Shown here one piece after another: positions 42,776-50,511 of a DNA stretch of 64,000 nt (position 1 is the stretch's first letter; each line of letters opens with the position of its first letter). The notes under the pieces were generated by a model, which was given only the letters and a program-made list of their open reading frames with translations, was not told the DNA's origin and made no database searches. Source of the DNA: an uncultured Selenomonadales bacterium (GTDB taxonomy: Bacteria > Bacillota > Negativicutes > Selenomonadales > Selenomonadaceae); assembly GCA_937901445.1 (NCBI GenBank), contig CALDHY010000007.1, positions 1-64,000 on the forward strand, given 5' to 3'. Both the position numbers and the translations under genes were made by a program.

Positions 42776-42838
42776 TAAAAAAACTCCCTTCAGTTTTTTA
42801 ACTTAAACCTTAGGGATTTTACGCCGAATTATATTTCT

Positions 42839-42866
42839 TTGCAAATAAAATTTTTTAGATTATAAT
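42839..42866 (+). promoter_or_regulatory. Promoter of the small hydrophobic peptide (TA-like locus B)
   Basis: TTGCAA (42839-42844), 16 bp, TATAAT (42861-42866). Confidence 0.7.
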
Positions 42867-42871
42867 AATGA

Positions 42872-42924
42872 CACTGCTGCTCCCGTAGTCGCAGAATTGC
42901 GTACGAAGGGAGGTGTTAACAGTG
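42872..42924 (+). promoter_or_regulatory. Leader structure masking ribosome site and start codon, locus B
   Basis: CTCCC (42880-42884) can pair with the Shine-Dalgarno GGGAG (42908-42912), and CACTG (42872-42876) with CAGTG (42920-42924), which includes the GTG start. In addition, CTGCTGCT of the leader is complementary to AGCAGCAG just after the stop codon, allowing 5'-3' closure of the mRNA. Confidence 0.6.
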
Positions 42925-43005
42925 ACAGATATTTTAATCTCGATTGGCGTCAATGTAATCTCCGGTCTTATCGTCAACTACATTTGGCGTCGCTGGTTCA
43001 AATGA
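42922..43005 (+). CDS. 27-residue hydrophobic peptide, candidate Fst-like type I toxin (locus B)
   Basis: Small ORF with GTG start behind AAGGGAGGTG. The peptide begins MTDILISIGVN, has a membrane-spanning core (VISGLIVNYI) and a basic aromatic end (WRRWFK), the general form of Fst/Ldr-type toxins (helix, then Trp and basic residues). It lacks the family PxxxG but has SG at a similar place. Its gene shares a bidirectional terminator with a convergent antisense RNA and has a direct repeat linking the start region to that RNA. Confidence 0.75.
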   Translation: MTDILISIGVNVISGLIVNYIWRRWFK

Positions 43006-43058
43006 AGCAGCAGCAGGTAACCCCGCCCGCTAACTGAATCCTCATAGGTTATGGCAAA

Positions 43059-43103
43059 CTAAAAGACCTGCGGTTATTCCCCAATTCGCCGTAGGTCTTT
43101 TAG
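43059..43103. terminator. Bidirectional terminator shared by peptide mRNA and antisense RNA, locus B
   Basis: CTAAAAGACCTGCGG (43059-43073) pairs with CCGTAGGTCTTTTAG (43089-43103) over 15 bp with one G-T. Each strand ends in a CTTTTAG-type U-rich tail. Confidence 0.85.
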
Positions 43104-43145
43104 CTTTGGTGTTAAAGTAACAGATATTAAATTTTCTCAAATTAT
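43059..43145 (-). ncRNA. Predicted antisense RNA of locus B
   Basis: A minus-strand promoter (TTGAAA, 17 bp, TAATAT; 43152-43180) would start an RNA near 43145, ending in the shared hairpin at 43059-43103; length about 87 nt. Its 5' part is the complement of 43108-43128, which is nearly the same as the peptide start region 42912-42933 (GGTGTTAA, AGT, ACAGATATT). It can therefore pair with the ribosome site and start of the peptide mRNA, and at its 3' end with the terminator hairpin. Confidence 0.7.
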
Positions 43146-43151
43146 GCATAA

Positions 43152-43180
43152 ATATTAGCATAATCGCAAAATTTTTTCAA
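43152..43180 (-). promoter_or_regulatory. Antisense promoter, locus B
   Basis: On the minus strand TTGAAA (43175-43180), 17 bp, TAATAT (43152-43157). It lies just after the DUF262 stop; no minus-strand gene begins below it. Confidence 0.65.
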
Positions 43181-43189
43181 GCAAAAATT

Positions 43190-44968
43190 TCAAAGTGCCG
43201 CGTAGTATTGCTGAATTTTTCTTGCCATTAAAACTCTGCGCGCCTTCAGAAAATCTTGATAATTTTCAAACGTCATATTTATAATTTCAGGCGGTATGCA
43301 ATTTTCCTCAAGGTTTTTGTAAAAAATATCTTCGCCCAAATTTTGTAACGCCTGCGAAAAATATTCATTCGGCGGACGCTTGCCAATGGAAATATTTAAA
43401 GTTGTATCAAGGTAGGCGTAATTTGCAACTTGATTGTATAAAGCTCTGTCGTTAAAGCCGTTTTGGCGCAGATATTCTTTTGGGAAAATGTGGTGAACAT
43501 CTCCAACAATCGTTATTAAATCTGCAACGCCTGAACTATTTGACAACAAGGAATTATCCTTGAAAAAAATTTGCGCGGCAAGGTAAACGTTAAAGTACGG
43601 GCTTGAAATTGAGGAAGTTTCCAAATTTTGTACAAGGCGCACTTTCCAAAAATTTTCCGGCAACAGGGCGCGTTCGTTTTCTTCAAAGAAAGTTTTAAAG
43701 CCTTTCGACGCAATGTCGCGCAGATCTCGATCCATTTGCGATTCAGAGGAAGTTATATATCTGCCGGTTAAAGTTGAAAGTACAAACCACTTTTGAACGT
43801 ACTTTTTAATTTCAGTTTTTGGAACTTCGCCGCTTTGTTGCAGAATTAAAAACAGCGTGTAAGCAAAGTCCAGCGTAATTTTTGAGTTTAAAATTTTCGG
43901 CGTTATGAATCCGGCTGACTTAATCGCCAAAATAAAATTTTTGAAGTTATATTCGTTCACAAAATTTGAAATACCAACATTCAATTTGTTAAAGCTGTCA
44001 TCAATAATTTCTTCCTTGAAAGTGCGCTCCTCAAAATCCCTGCCGGAAAGTAAACTTACAAGCACGCTCAATTTGCCGCGTACAAAAACATTCATACAGG
44101 AAACACGCAACATATCGCTGTAATCAGGCGCGTAAATTTCGTCAACGCCGTTTTTCAGCCATGAAATTTTTTGCGCGTATTCGGAGTTCATAAATTCTTT
44201 GTCGCCGCTCTCAATTTTGGAATAAAAGGAATTGTCGACAATCAAGCGGCAAAAATAATCTATTGCCTTTCGCAAAATCATTCCGTTATTTGCACTGTCA
44301 GCCGCAATTTTTGACATTGCAAAATCTGCCTCGTTTAAGCGTTTGCCCTGCGAATTGATACGCACAAAAATTTCTGTAACGTCATTGATATTCAAACTTG
44401 GTACAAGCTGAATTACTCCGAGTTGACAATTTGCTATTGCCCGCAATTTTGTAAGGGATTTTTCAATTTCTTTTTTATTGGCGTCAGGATTATTTTCAAT
44501 ATATTTTTCTATGAAGTCGTAAGTGGAAAAATCCGGCTCAAAAACTTTTGAAATATCCGCAATCCACGCGCTGTCTTTGGCGTGCGCGGCTGAAGTAACT
44601 GCAAATCTTTCGTCATCATTTTTGGCAACGGGATTAAATGCAATACGAATAATTTTTTCTTCGTAGTTTTCGGTTAAGATTTTTTGTCCCGCAATCGCCG
44701 TCATTAAAGCCGTAACTCGTTGTTGCCCGTCGATTAAAATTTTTTTGCCGCCGGAATTTTCGCCGTTTTTCAATCGTACATTGGGATTCTGCCAGATAAT
44801 TAAGTAGCCGGTAGGGTAGCCGTTGTACAGTGAATCAATCAAGTTTCTAACCTGCGTACTTGACCAGACAAACGGGCGTTGAATTTCCGGCACGGCAATT
44901 TCGCCGGTTTTAATATAGTTCAAAAGATTTTCAACTGAATAACTATGCACGTGATATTTATTGCTCAT
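43190..44968 (-). CDS. DUF262/DUF1524 protein, GmrSD-like defence nuclease
   Basis: 592 residues. The N-terminal DUF262 domain has IAVPEIQRPFVWSSTQVRNLIDSL and the nucleotide-handling motif DGQQR at residues 80-84. The C-terminal part has the DUF1524 HNH-type nuclease pattern VHHIFPKEYL, NQVANYAYLDTTLNISIGKR. This fused form is known from type IV restriction (GmrSD) proteins that attack modified phage DNA; the exact target here is unknown. Ribosome site GGAGG. It lies next to the locus B TA-like element, suggesting a small defence island. Confidence 0.85.
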   Translation of the reverse strand: MSNKYHVHSYSVENLLNYIKTGEIAVPEIQRPFVWSSTQVRNLIDSLYNGYPTGYLIIWQNPNVRLKNGENSGGKKILIDGQQRVTALMTAIAGQKILTENYEEKIIRIAFNPVAKNDDERFAVTSAAHAKDSAWIADISKVFEPDFSTYDFIEKYIENNPDANKKEIEKSLTKLRAIANCQLGVIQLVPSLNINDVTEIFVRINSQGKRLNEADFAMSKIAADSANNGMILRKAIDYFCRLIVDNSFYSKIESGDKEFMNSEYAQKISWLKNGVDEIYAPDYSDMLRVSCMNVFVRGKLSVLVSLLSGRDFEERTFKEEIIDDSFNKLNVGISNFVNEYNFKNFILAIKSAGFITPKILNSKITLDFAYTLFLILQQSGEVPKTEIKKYVQKWFVLSTLTGRYITSSESQMDRDLRDIASKGFKTFFEENERALLPENFWKVRLVQNLETSSISSPYFNVYLAAQIFFKDNSLLSNSSGVADLITIVGDVHHIFPKEYLRQNGFNDRALYNQVANYAYLDTTLNISIGKRPPNEYFSQALQNLGEDIFYKNLEENCIPPEIINMTFENYQDFLKARRVLMARKIQQYYAAL

Positions 44969-44992
44969 TTTTTACCTCCAAAAATTTTTTTC

Positions 44993-45021
44993 ATTATAAC
45001 CAACGGCAAAATATTTTTCAA
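44993..45021 (-). promoter_or_regulatory. Promoter of the DUF262 gene
   Basis: On the minus strand TTGAAA (45016-45021), 17 bp, TATAAT (44993-44998). It is back to back with the mutA promoter, 10 bp apart. Confidence 0.75.
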
Positions 45022-45030
45022 GGCGGCGCG

Positions 45031-45059
45031 TTGACTTTGCATTTGAATTGCAGTATATT
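45031..45059 (+). promoter_or_regulatory. Promoter of mutA-mutB
   Basis: TTGACT (45031-45036), 17 bp, TATATT (45054-45059), 32 bp before the mutA ATG. No cobalamin riboswitch is seen in this short leader. Confidence 0.75.
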
Positions 45060-45090
45060 TTTCTAAATAACTGTAAAGGAGAAAAAATGT

Positions 45091-47250
45091 ATGAGCGAAG
45101 AAAAAAAATCTGCAGAGTTAGATTTGCAGGCAATAATCAAAAAAGCTGAAGCGCAGACAGATTTTCCGGAAGTTCCGCTGGATGAGTTTGAAATTCCCAC
45201 TTACGAACAATGGAAAGAAGCTTGTATCGAGCTTTTAAAAGGCGCGCCCTTTGAAAAGAAAATGTATACCAAAACTCAAGAGGGCATCACTTTCGAGCCT
45301 ATGTATTTTCACAATGATACAGAATCTATTCAACCTAAAAATTCTTTTCCGGGCATGGGCGATTATTTGCGCGGCGCGACCGTCAACGGCTATGTTAAAT
45401 CAGCATGGGGCATCGCGCAGGCTTGCGACGAAACTTTCCCTGAAGAAAATAACGAACTTTTGAAACACGAAATTGACAAAGGCTCCACGATTTATAATGT
45501 TCAAATTGATTGTGCTACAAAGAAAAATGTTGACGCTACAGTTTGCAAACACCCCGGCAAGGGCGGCGTAAGCTTAACCACGCTTGAGGACGTTGAAATT
45601 TTACTTAAAGATTTAAAACTTGATAAATATCCGCTGTACGTTTACGCGGGCGCAAGCAGTGCGCCTATTCTTGCGTTGATAATTGCGGCTGTCAAGAAAA
45701 ACGGCGGCGACGTTTCAAAATTGCGCGGCTTTGTTGGAGCTAATCCTATTGGCGAATTGGCGGCGAACGGTGAATTAAATCAATCGCTTGAAAAACTTTA
45801 TGACGAAGCGGCGGCGGTTGCAAAGTGGGCAGTCAAAAACGCGCCTGAACTCAAAACTTTTATGGTTAAAAGCGACGTATTTTCTAACGGCGGCGCAAAT
45901 GACGTTCAAGAAATTGCCTATACACTTTCGGCGGCGGTTGCTTATATTCGTGCGTTATTGGAGCGCGGCTTGACGATCGATGAAGCGGCTGAACAAATTA
46001 TGTTCGGACTTTCAGCCGGTGCAAATTTCTTTATGCAGGTTGCAAAATTCCGCGCAATTCGTCCAATTTGGGCAGAAATCATTAAAGCGTTCGGCGGCAG
46101 TGAAAAAGTTCAACATATCCACGTACACGCACGCCCCGCGCTTTTCTTCAAAACTGTTTATGATCCGTACGTTAATATGTTGCGTAATACTTCAGAACTT
46201 TTCTCGGCGGTTGTAGGCGGGCTTGATTCATTTGAAAACGCGCCCTTTGATGAGCCGATTAGAAAAGGCGATGAATTCAGCCGCCGTATCGCACGCAATA
46301 TGCAGATTATTTTACAGGAAGAATTTGGACTGTTACAGCCTATTGACCCGGCAGGCGGCAGTTGGGCGGTTGAAACTCTTACTAAACAAATTAAAGAAAA
46401 AATTTGGGCAGAATTTCAAAATATCGAAGGCAAGGGCGGAATTGTTGCCGCGCTCAAGGAAGGTTATCCTCAAGCCGAAATTCAAAAAATCCTTGACGCA
46501 AGATTTAAAGCCGTTGAGTCCCGCCGTGATAGAATTGTTGGTAGTAATATGTACGCCAATATGACTGAAGAACGCCTTGACCCGCGCCCTGAAGATTTTG
46601 ACGAAAATAAAAAATTACGTACTGAAGCTATTGAAAAATATTTGGCTAATGTTGACGCAAAAGACGCGCTTGCAAAAGTTGACGCGACTAATTTTGATAC
46701 AGTCATTGACGCGGCGGCGGCAGGTGCAACCATTGCCGAAATTCGCTCCGCACTCGGTACAGGCGATTCTGACAAAGTTCAATATATCGCAGCTCATCGT
46801 TTGAGTGAAAAATTTGAGGCACTGCGCGAAGCAACCGAAAAATTTAAAGCTGAAAAGAATGACAACGTTAAAATCTTCCTTGCGAATATGGGACCAATTC
46901 CTCAACATAAAGCTCGCGCAGATTTCACTACAGGATTTTTACAAGTCGGCGCGTTTGAAGTTTTGGGAAATAACGGCTTTACAACAGTTGACGAGGCGGC
47001 GGCGGCAGCGAAAGAATCCGGCGCAGATGCAGTTGTAATTTGTTCGACTGATGCAACCTACCCTGAAATTGTTCCCGCGCTTGCGCCTAAACTTCATGAA
47101 GCTTTGCCGAATGCTACGGTTTACCTTGCAGGTACTGCACCGGCTGAACTCGTTGAAACTTACAAGCAAGCCGGTATTGACGATTATATTAACATTCGCT
47201 CGAATTGCTATCAGACTTTAATTTCAATGCAGAAGAAAAAGGGGATTTAA
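45091..47250 (+). CDS. mutA: Methylmalonyl-CoA mutase small (beta) subunit
   Basis: 719 residues. Non-catalytic partner of MutB: TIM-barrel (about 60-480) and a C-terminal Rossmann domain (about 590-719) that lacks the cobalamin DxHxxG motif (NMGPIPQHKARADF instead), as usual for this subunit. In succinate-propionate fermentation the heterodimer converts succinyl-CoA to methylmalonyl-CoA. The ATG follows AAGGAG. Its TAA stop is the first TAA of a heptamer repeat array. mutB follows. Confidence 0.95.
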   Translation: MSEEKKSAELDLQAIIKKAEAQTDFPEVPLDEFEIPTYEQWKEACIELLKGAPFEKKMYTKTQEGITFEPMYFHNDTESIQPKNSFPGMGDYLRGATVNGYVKSAWGIAQACDETFPEENNELLKHEIDKGSTIYNVQIDCATKKNVDATVCKHPGKGGVSLTTLEDVEILLKDLKLDKYPLYVYAGASSAPILALIIAAVKKNGGDVSKLRGFVGANPIGELAANGELNQSLEKLYDEAAAVAKWAVKNAPELKTFMVKSDVFSNGGANDVQEIAYTLSAAVAYIRALLERGLTIDEAAEQIMFGLSAGANFFMQVAKFRAIRPIWAEIIKAFGGSEKVQHIHVHARPALFFKTVYDPYVNMLRNTSELFSAVVGGLDSFENAPFDEPIRKGDEFSRRIARNMQIILQEEFGLLQPIDPAGGSWAVETLTKQIKEKIWAEFQNIEGKGGIVAALKEGYPQAEIQKILDARFKAVESRRDRIVGSNMYANMTEERLDPRPEDFDENKKLRTEAIEKYLANVDAKDALAKVDATNFDTVIDAAAAGATIAEIRSALGTGDSDKVQYIAAHRLSEKFEALREATEKFKAEKNDNVKIFLANMGPIPQHKARADFTTGFLQVGAFEVLGNNGFTTVDEAAAAAKESGADAVVICSTDATYPEIVPALAPKLHEALPNATVYLAGTAPAELVETYKQAGIDDYINIRSNCYQTLISMQKKKGI

Positions 47251-47328
47251 GGGCTAAGGGCTAGGGGCTAAGGGCTAAGGAAAATTAAAAAATCCTTAAT
47301 CCTTAGTCCTTAATCCTTAATCCTTAAA
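47248..47328. repeat. Inverted pair of heptamer arrays between mutA and mutB
   Basis: Left arm 47248-47280 (TAAGGGC-type, five units, starting at the mutA stop codon). A 12-base A/T-rich loop. Right arm 47293-47328 (CCTTAAT/CCTTAGT, five units). It would form a long hairpin inside the operon. Confidence 0.9.
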
Positions 47329-47352
47329 TTTCGACCGAAGGGAGAAATTTTA

Positions 47353-49551
47353 ATGGCTGAATATAAAAATCCTGACTTTACACAAATAAAGCTCGGCGAC
47401 GCTCCGCAGGTTGACGAGGCAACGTGGAAGGCTGAATTTGAAAAAAAAGTTGCCGCCAATTACGACAGCTTAATTGAACGTACAATGGAGCATGTGCCGG
47501 TTAAACCGCTGTACAGTCACGACGAATACGATCATATGAATCATTTGGACTTTGTAAGCGGAATTCCGCCGTTTTTGCGCGGTCCTTATTCTACAATGTA
47601 TGTTTTCCGTCCGTGGACAGTTCGTCAATACGCGGGCTTTTCCACTGCTGAAGAATCCAACGCTTTTTATCGCCGTAACCTTGCCGCCGGGCAAAAAGGA
47701 CTTTCAATAGCATTTGACTTGCCGACTCATCGCGGCTACGACGCAGATAACCCGCGCGTTTTCGGTGACGTTGGAAAGGCGGGCGTTTCTGTTTGCTCAA
47801 TGTTGGATATGAATATTTTGTTCAGCGGTATTCCGCTTGACCAAATGTCAGTTTCAATGACAATGAACGGCGCAGTTTTGCCTATTCTTGCGTTCTTCAT
47901 TCAAAGCGGCGTTGAACAGGGCGTTGATAAATCCATTTTAAACGGCACTATTCAAAATGATATTCTTAAAGAATTTATGGTACGCAATACGTATATTTAC
48001 CCGCCTGAAATGAGCATGCGTATCATTGGCGATATATTTGAGTATACAACAAAATATATGCCGAAATTCAATTCAATTTCAATTTCCGGTTATCATATGC
48101 AAGAGGCGGGCGCACCTGCTGATATTGAACTTGGTTATACATTGGCGGACGGCTTAGAATATATTCGTACAGGTATTAACGCGGGATTAGCCGTTGACGC
48201 CTTTGCAAAACGTTTAAGCTTTTTCTGGGCTATTGGTAAAAATTATTTCATGGAAGTTGCAAAAATGCGCGCGGCGCGTGTACTTTGGGCAAAAATCGTT
48301 AAACAAATGGGCGGCACTCAAGCAAAATCTATGGCTCTTCGCACGCACTGCCAAACTTCCGGCTGGTCACTTACTGCTCAAGATCCTTATAATAATATTG
48401 CTCGTACACTTATGGAGGCTATGGGCGCGGCTCTCGGTCATACTCAATCACTGCATACAAATTCTTTAGACGAAGCAATTGCGCTCCCGACAAATCACTC
48501 AGCACGTATCGCACGCAACACTCAACTTTATATTCAAGATGAAACTTCAGTTTGCAAGATTATTGATCCTTGGGGCGGCTCTTATTATGTTGAAGCGTTG
48601 ACAAATGAAATTATCCGCCGTGCTTGGGCTCACATTCAAGAAATAGAATCTCTTGGCGGTATGTCAAAAGCTATTGCGACCGGTTTACCGAAAATGCGTA
48701 TTGAAGAGGCGGCGGCTCGTCGTCAAGCGCGTATCGATTCAAACAATGAAACTATTGTTGGCTTAAATAAATATCGCCTTGATAAAGAAGATCCGCTTGA
48801 AATTTTGGCGGTCGATAATGCGGCTGTCAGAAACGCGCAGGTTGAACGCCTTAACAAATTGCGCGCTGAACGTAATGAAGACGACGTACGCGCCGCGCTT
48901 GAAGCTATTACAAAGGCGGCTGAATCACGCGACAACGGCAATTTGCTTGAATGTGCTGTTGAGGCTGCCAGAGTTCGTGCGTCACTCGGCGAAATTTCGG
49001 ACGCTGTCGAAAAAGTTTCCGGGCGTTATCAAGCAGTTATGCATACAATCAGCGGCGTTTATTCTTCAGAATTCAGCAATAAATCTGCACTTGAAAAAGC
49101 TATTGCTAAGGCTGATGAATTTGAAAAAATTACAGGACATCGCCCGCGTATTTTCGTCGCCAAAATGGGGCAAGACGGACACGACAGAGGGCAAAAAGTT
49201 ATTGCTACTTCATTTGCAGATATGGGTTGGACTGTTGACGTTGGTCCGCTTTTCCAAACGCCCGCCGAAACTGCAAAAGATGCTGTTGAAAACGGCGTCG
49301 ATATGATCGGATTCAGTTCACTTGCTGCAGGGCACAATACACTTTTGCCGGAACTTGTTCAAGAACTCAAAAAGCTTGACCACGAAGATATTTTGGTTGC
49401 CATTGGCGGCGTTATCCCCGTTCAAGATTATGACTTCTTGTACAAGAGCGGCGCGGTTGCAATTTTCGCTCCCGGCACCAATATTCCTGAAGCCGGTATT
49501 AAACTTTTGGATATTCTCATTGAAAAAGAAAAACAGGAAGAAGTCGGCTAA
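47353..49551 (+). CDS. mutB: Methylmalonyl-CoA mutase large (alpha) subunit
   Basis: 732 residues. Catalytic subunit: substrate TIM-barrel with [51 protein letters not shown] (substrate loop) and the C-terminal cobalamin domain with the base-off motif [11 protein letters not shown] near residue 608, followed by [12 protein letters not shown] and GGVIP. Adenosylcobalamin-dependent. It is separated from mutA by a heptamer hairpin and carries its own leader TCGACCGAAGGGAGAAATTT, shared with the hexokinase gene. Confidence 0.97.
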   Translation: MAEYKNPDFTQIKLGDAPQVDEATWKAEFEKKVAANYDSLIERTMEHVPVKPLYSHDEYDHMNHLDFVSGIPPFLRGPYSTMYVFRPWTVRQYAGFSTAEESNAFYRRNLAAGQKGLSIAFDLPTHRGYDADNPRVFGDVGKAGVSVCSMLDMNILFSGIPLDQMSVSMTMNGAVLPILAFFIQSGVEQGVDKSILNGTIQNDILKEFMVRNTYIYPPEMSMRIIGDIFEYTTKYMPKFNSISISGYHMQEAGAPADIELGYTLADGLEYIRTGINAGLAVDAFAKRLSFFWAIGKNYFMEVAKMRAARVLWAKIVKQMGGTQAKSMALRTHCQTSGWSLTAQDPYNNIARTLMEAMGAALGHTQSLHTNSLDEAIALPTNHSARIARNTQLYIQDETSVCKIIDPWGGSYYVEALTNEIIRRAWAHIQEIESLGGMSKAIATGLPKMRIEEAAARRQARIDSNNETIVGLNKYRLDKEDPLEILAVDNAAVRNAQVERLNKLRAERNEDDVRAALEAITKAAESRDNGNLLECAVEAARVRASLGEISDAVEKVSGRYQAVMHTISGVYSSEFSNKSALEKAIAKADEFEKITGHRPRIFVAKMGQDGHDRGQKVIATSFADMGWTVDVGPLFQTPAETAKDAVENGVDMIGFSSLAAGHNTLLPELVQELKKLDHEDILVAIGGVIPVQDYDFLYKSGAVAIFAPGTNIPEAGIKLLDILIEKEKQEEVG

Positions 49552-49700
49552 AATCTGCGCGACCTTTTAAATATCGCCGTAAACGCGCCTGAAGTGCCCT
49601 GTAAGCGGCGTTCAGCTGTTCAGACTATAAATTTACCTTAAAAATTTTTATAGCCCTTAAAATCGATTCTACGGCGTTTTAAACAATCAACAAAAAAATT

Positions 49701-49733
49701 AACCGTCAAGTTTTTAACTCGGCGGTTTTTTAA
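49701..49733. terminator. Bidirectional terminator between mutB and the response regulator
   Basis: AACCGTC pairs with GGCGGTT (one G-T), flanked by T-rich and A-rich runs. Confidence 0.75.
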
Positions 49734-49745
49734 TTTCAAGAAATT

Positions 49746-50498
49746 TTAAAATCTCAAATTCAGCTTATAGCCAATACCATTTGTTACAACGTGAACAATT
49801 TTATTTTTATGTTCGGGCGCGGGCGGTTTAAGTTTTTCCAAAATTTCAGCAAGTTTATCCGGCGCGGTTACCACAAGCGGTATTGCGTCAAATTTTTCTT
49901 CACTCGCCATAAAATTTAAAATTTCGTAGCCGTCGATAAATTTTAAATCTGCGCTAACCACCACTAAAGAAATTTCAACCTCGCGCAGTATTTTTAAGCT
50001 GTCTTCGCTTGAAGTTTCTATAATAAATTCGTGCGGAAAATTATTTTCTAAAACATTGTGCCACGCCGCCAAATTATTTTCATCCGCTATAACCAAAACT
50101 TTATTGCTTGATTCTTCGATAAGTTTTTTACTGACGCGGTCGATTAATTCTTTCGGCATAAACGGTTTTCTGACATAATCTTTGACGCCCAACGCGGCGG
50201 CTTTTTTTATGTTGTCTTTGTCGAGTGACGCCGTAAGCATTATTACCGGCAATTCTTCAAACCTTTCATCTGCGCGAATTTCCTTTAAAGTTTCAATCCC
50301 GTCCATTTCCGGCATCAAAATATCAAGCAAAACTACGCGCACATATTGACTTTGCAAAACTTCGAGGCACTGCGCGCCGCTGTTGGCGGTTATGACGCGG
50401 CACGGCAATTTCTTTTCAAGAATCATTTTTGCAACCTGTAAATTCATTTCGTCATCGTCAACGACCAAAACTATATTACTTTCAGTGAACTTTCCCAT
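49746..50498 (-). CDS. Response regulator with one intact and one degenerate receiver domain
   Basis: 250 residues. Receiver 1 (about 8-125) has acidic VVDDDE, phosphorylation Asp in LLDILMPEMDG, Thr in MLTAS and Lys in VRKPF. Receiver 2 (about 130-250) keeps the fold (VLVIADENN, VVVSADLKFIDGYEI) but lacks the normal acidic pocket and conserved Lys. There is no output domain, so it acts by protein contact or as a phosphate relay partner. It is 13 bp downstream of the hybrid kinase. Confidence 0.9.
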   Translation of the reverse strand: MGKFTESNIVLVVDDDEMNLQVAKMILEKKLPCRVITANSGAQCLEVLQSQYVRVVLLDILMPEMDGIETLKEIRADERFEELPVIMLTASLDKDNIKKAAALGVKDYVRKPFMPKELIDRVSKKLIEESSNKVLVIADENNLAAWHNVLENNFPHEFIIETSSEDSLKILREVEISLVVVSADLKFIDGYEILNFMASEEKFDAIPLVVTAPDKLAEILEKLKPPAPEHKNKIVHVVTNGIGYKLNLRF

Positions 50499-50511
50499 TT
50501 ATCAACGCTCC

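Larger units (their letters stand above)
42912..43128 (+). repeat. Direct repeat pair of locus B
   Basis: Copy 1 at 42912-42933 spans the ribosome site and start codon. Copy 2 at 43108-43128 lies beyond the shared terminator, inside the antisense RNA template. They agree at 20 of 22 positions (one deletion, one G/A). The interval 42934-43107 is the peptide gene and terminator. Confidence 0.85.

Noticed and set aside
42776-42840. Purine riboswitch before the hypoxanthine/guanine permease
   Set aside because: The leader is too short and lacks the conserved junction and kissing-loop sequences.
45022-45090. Cobalamin riboswitch before mutA or cbiL
   Set aside because: Leaders are under 50 bases and lack a B12-box.
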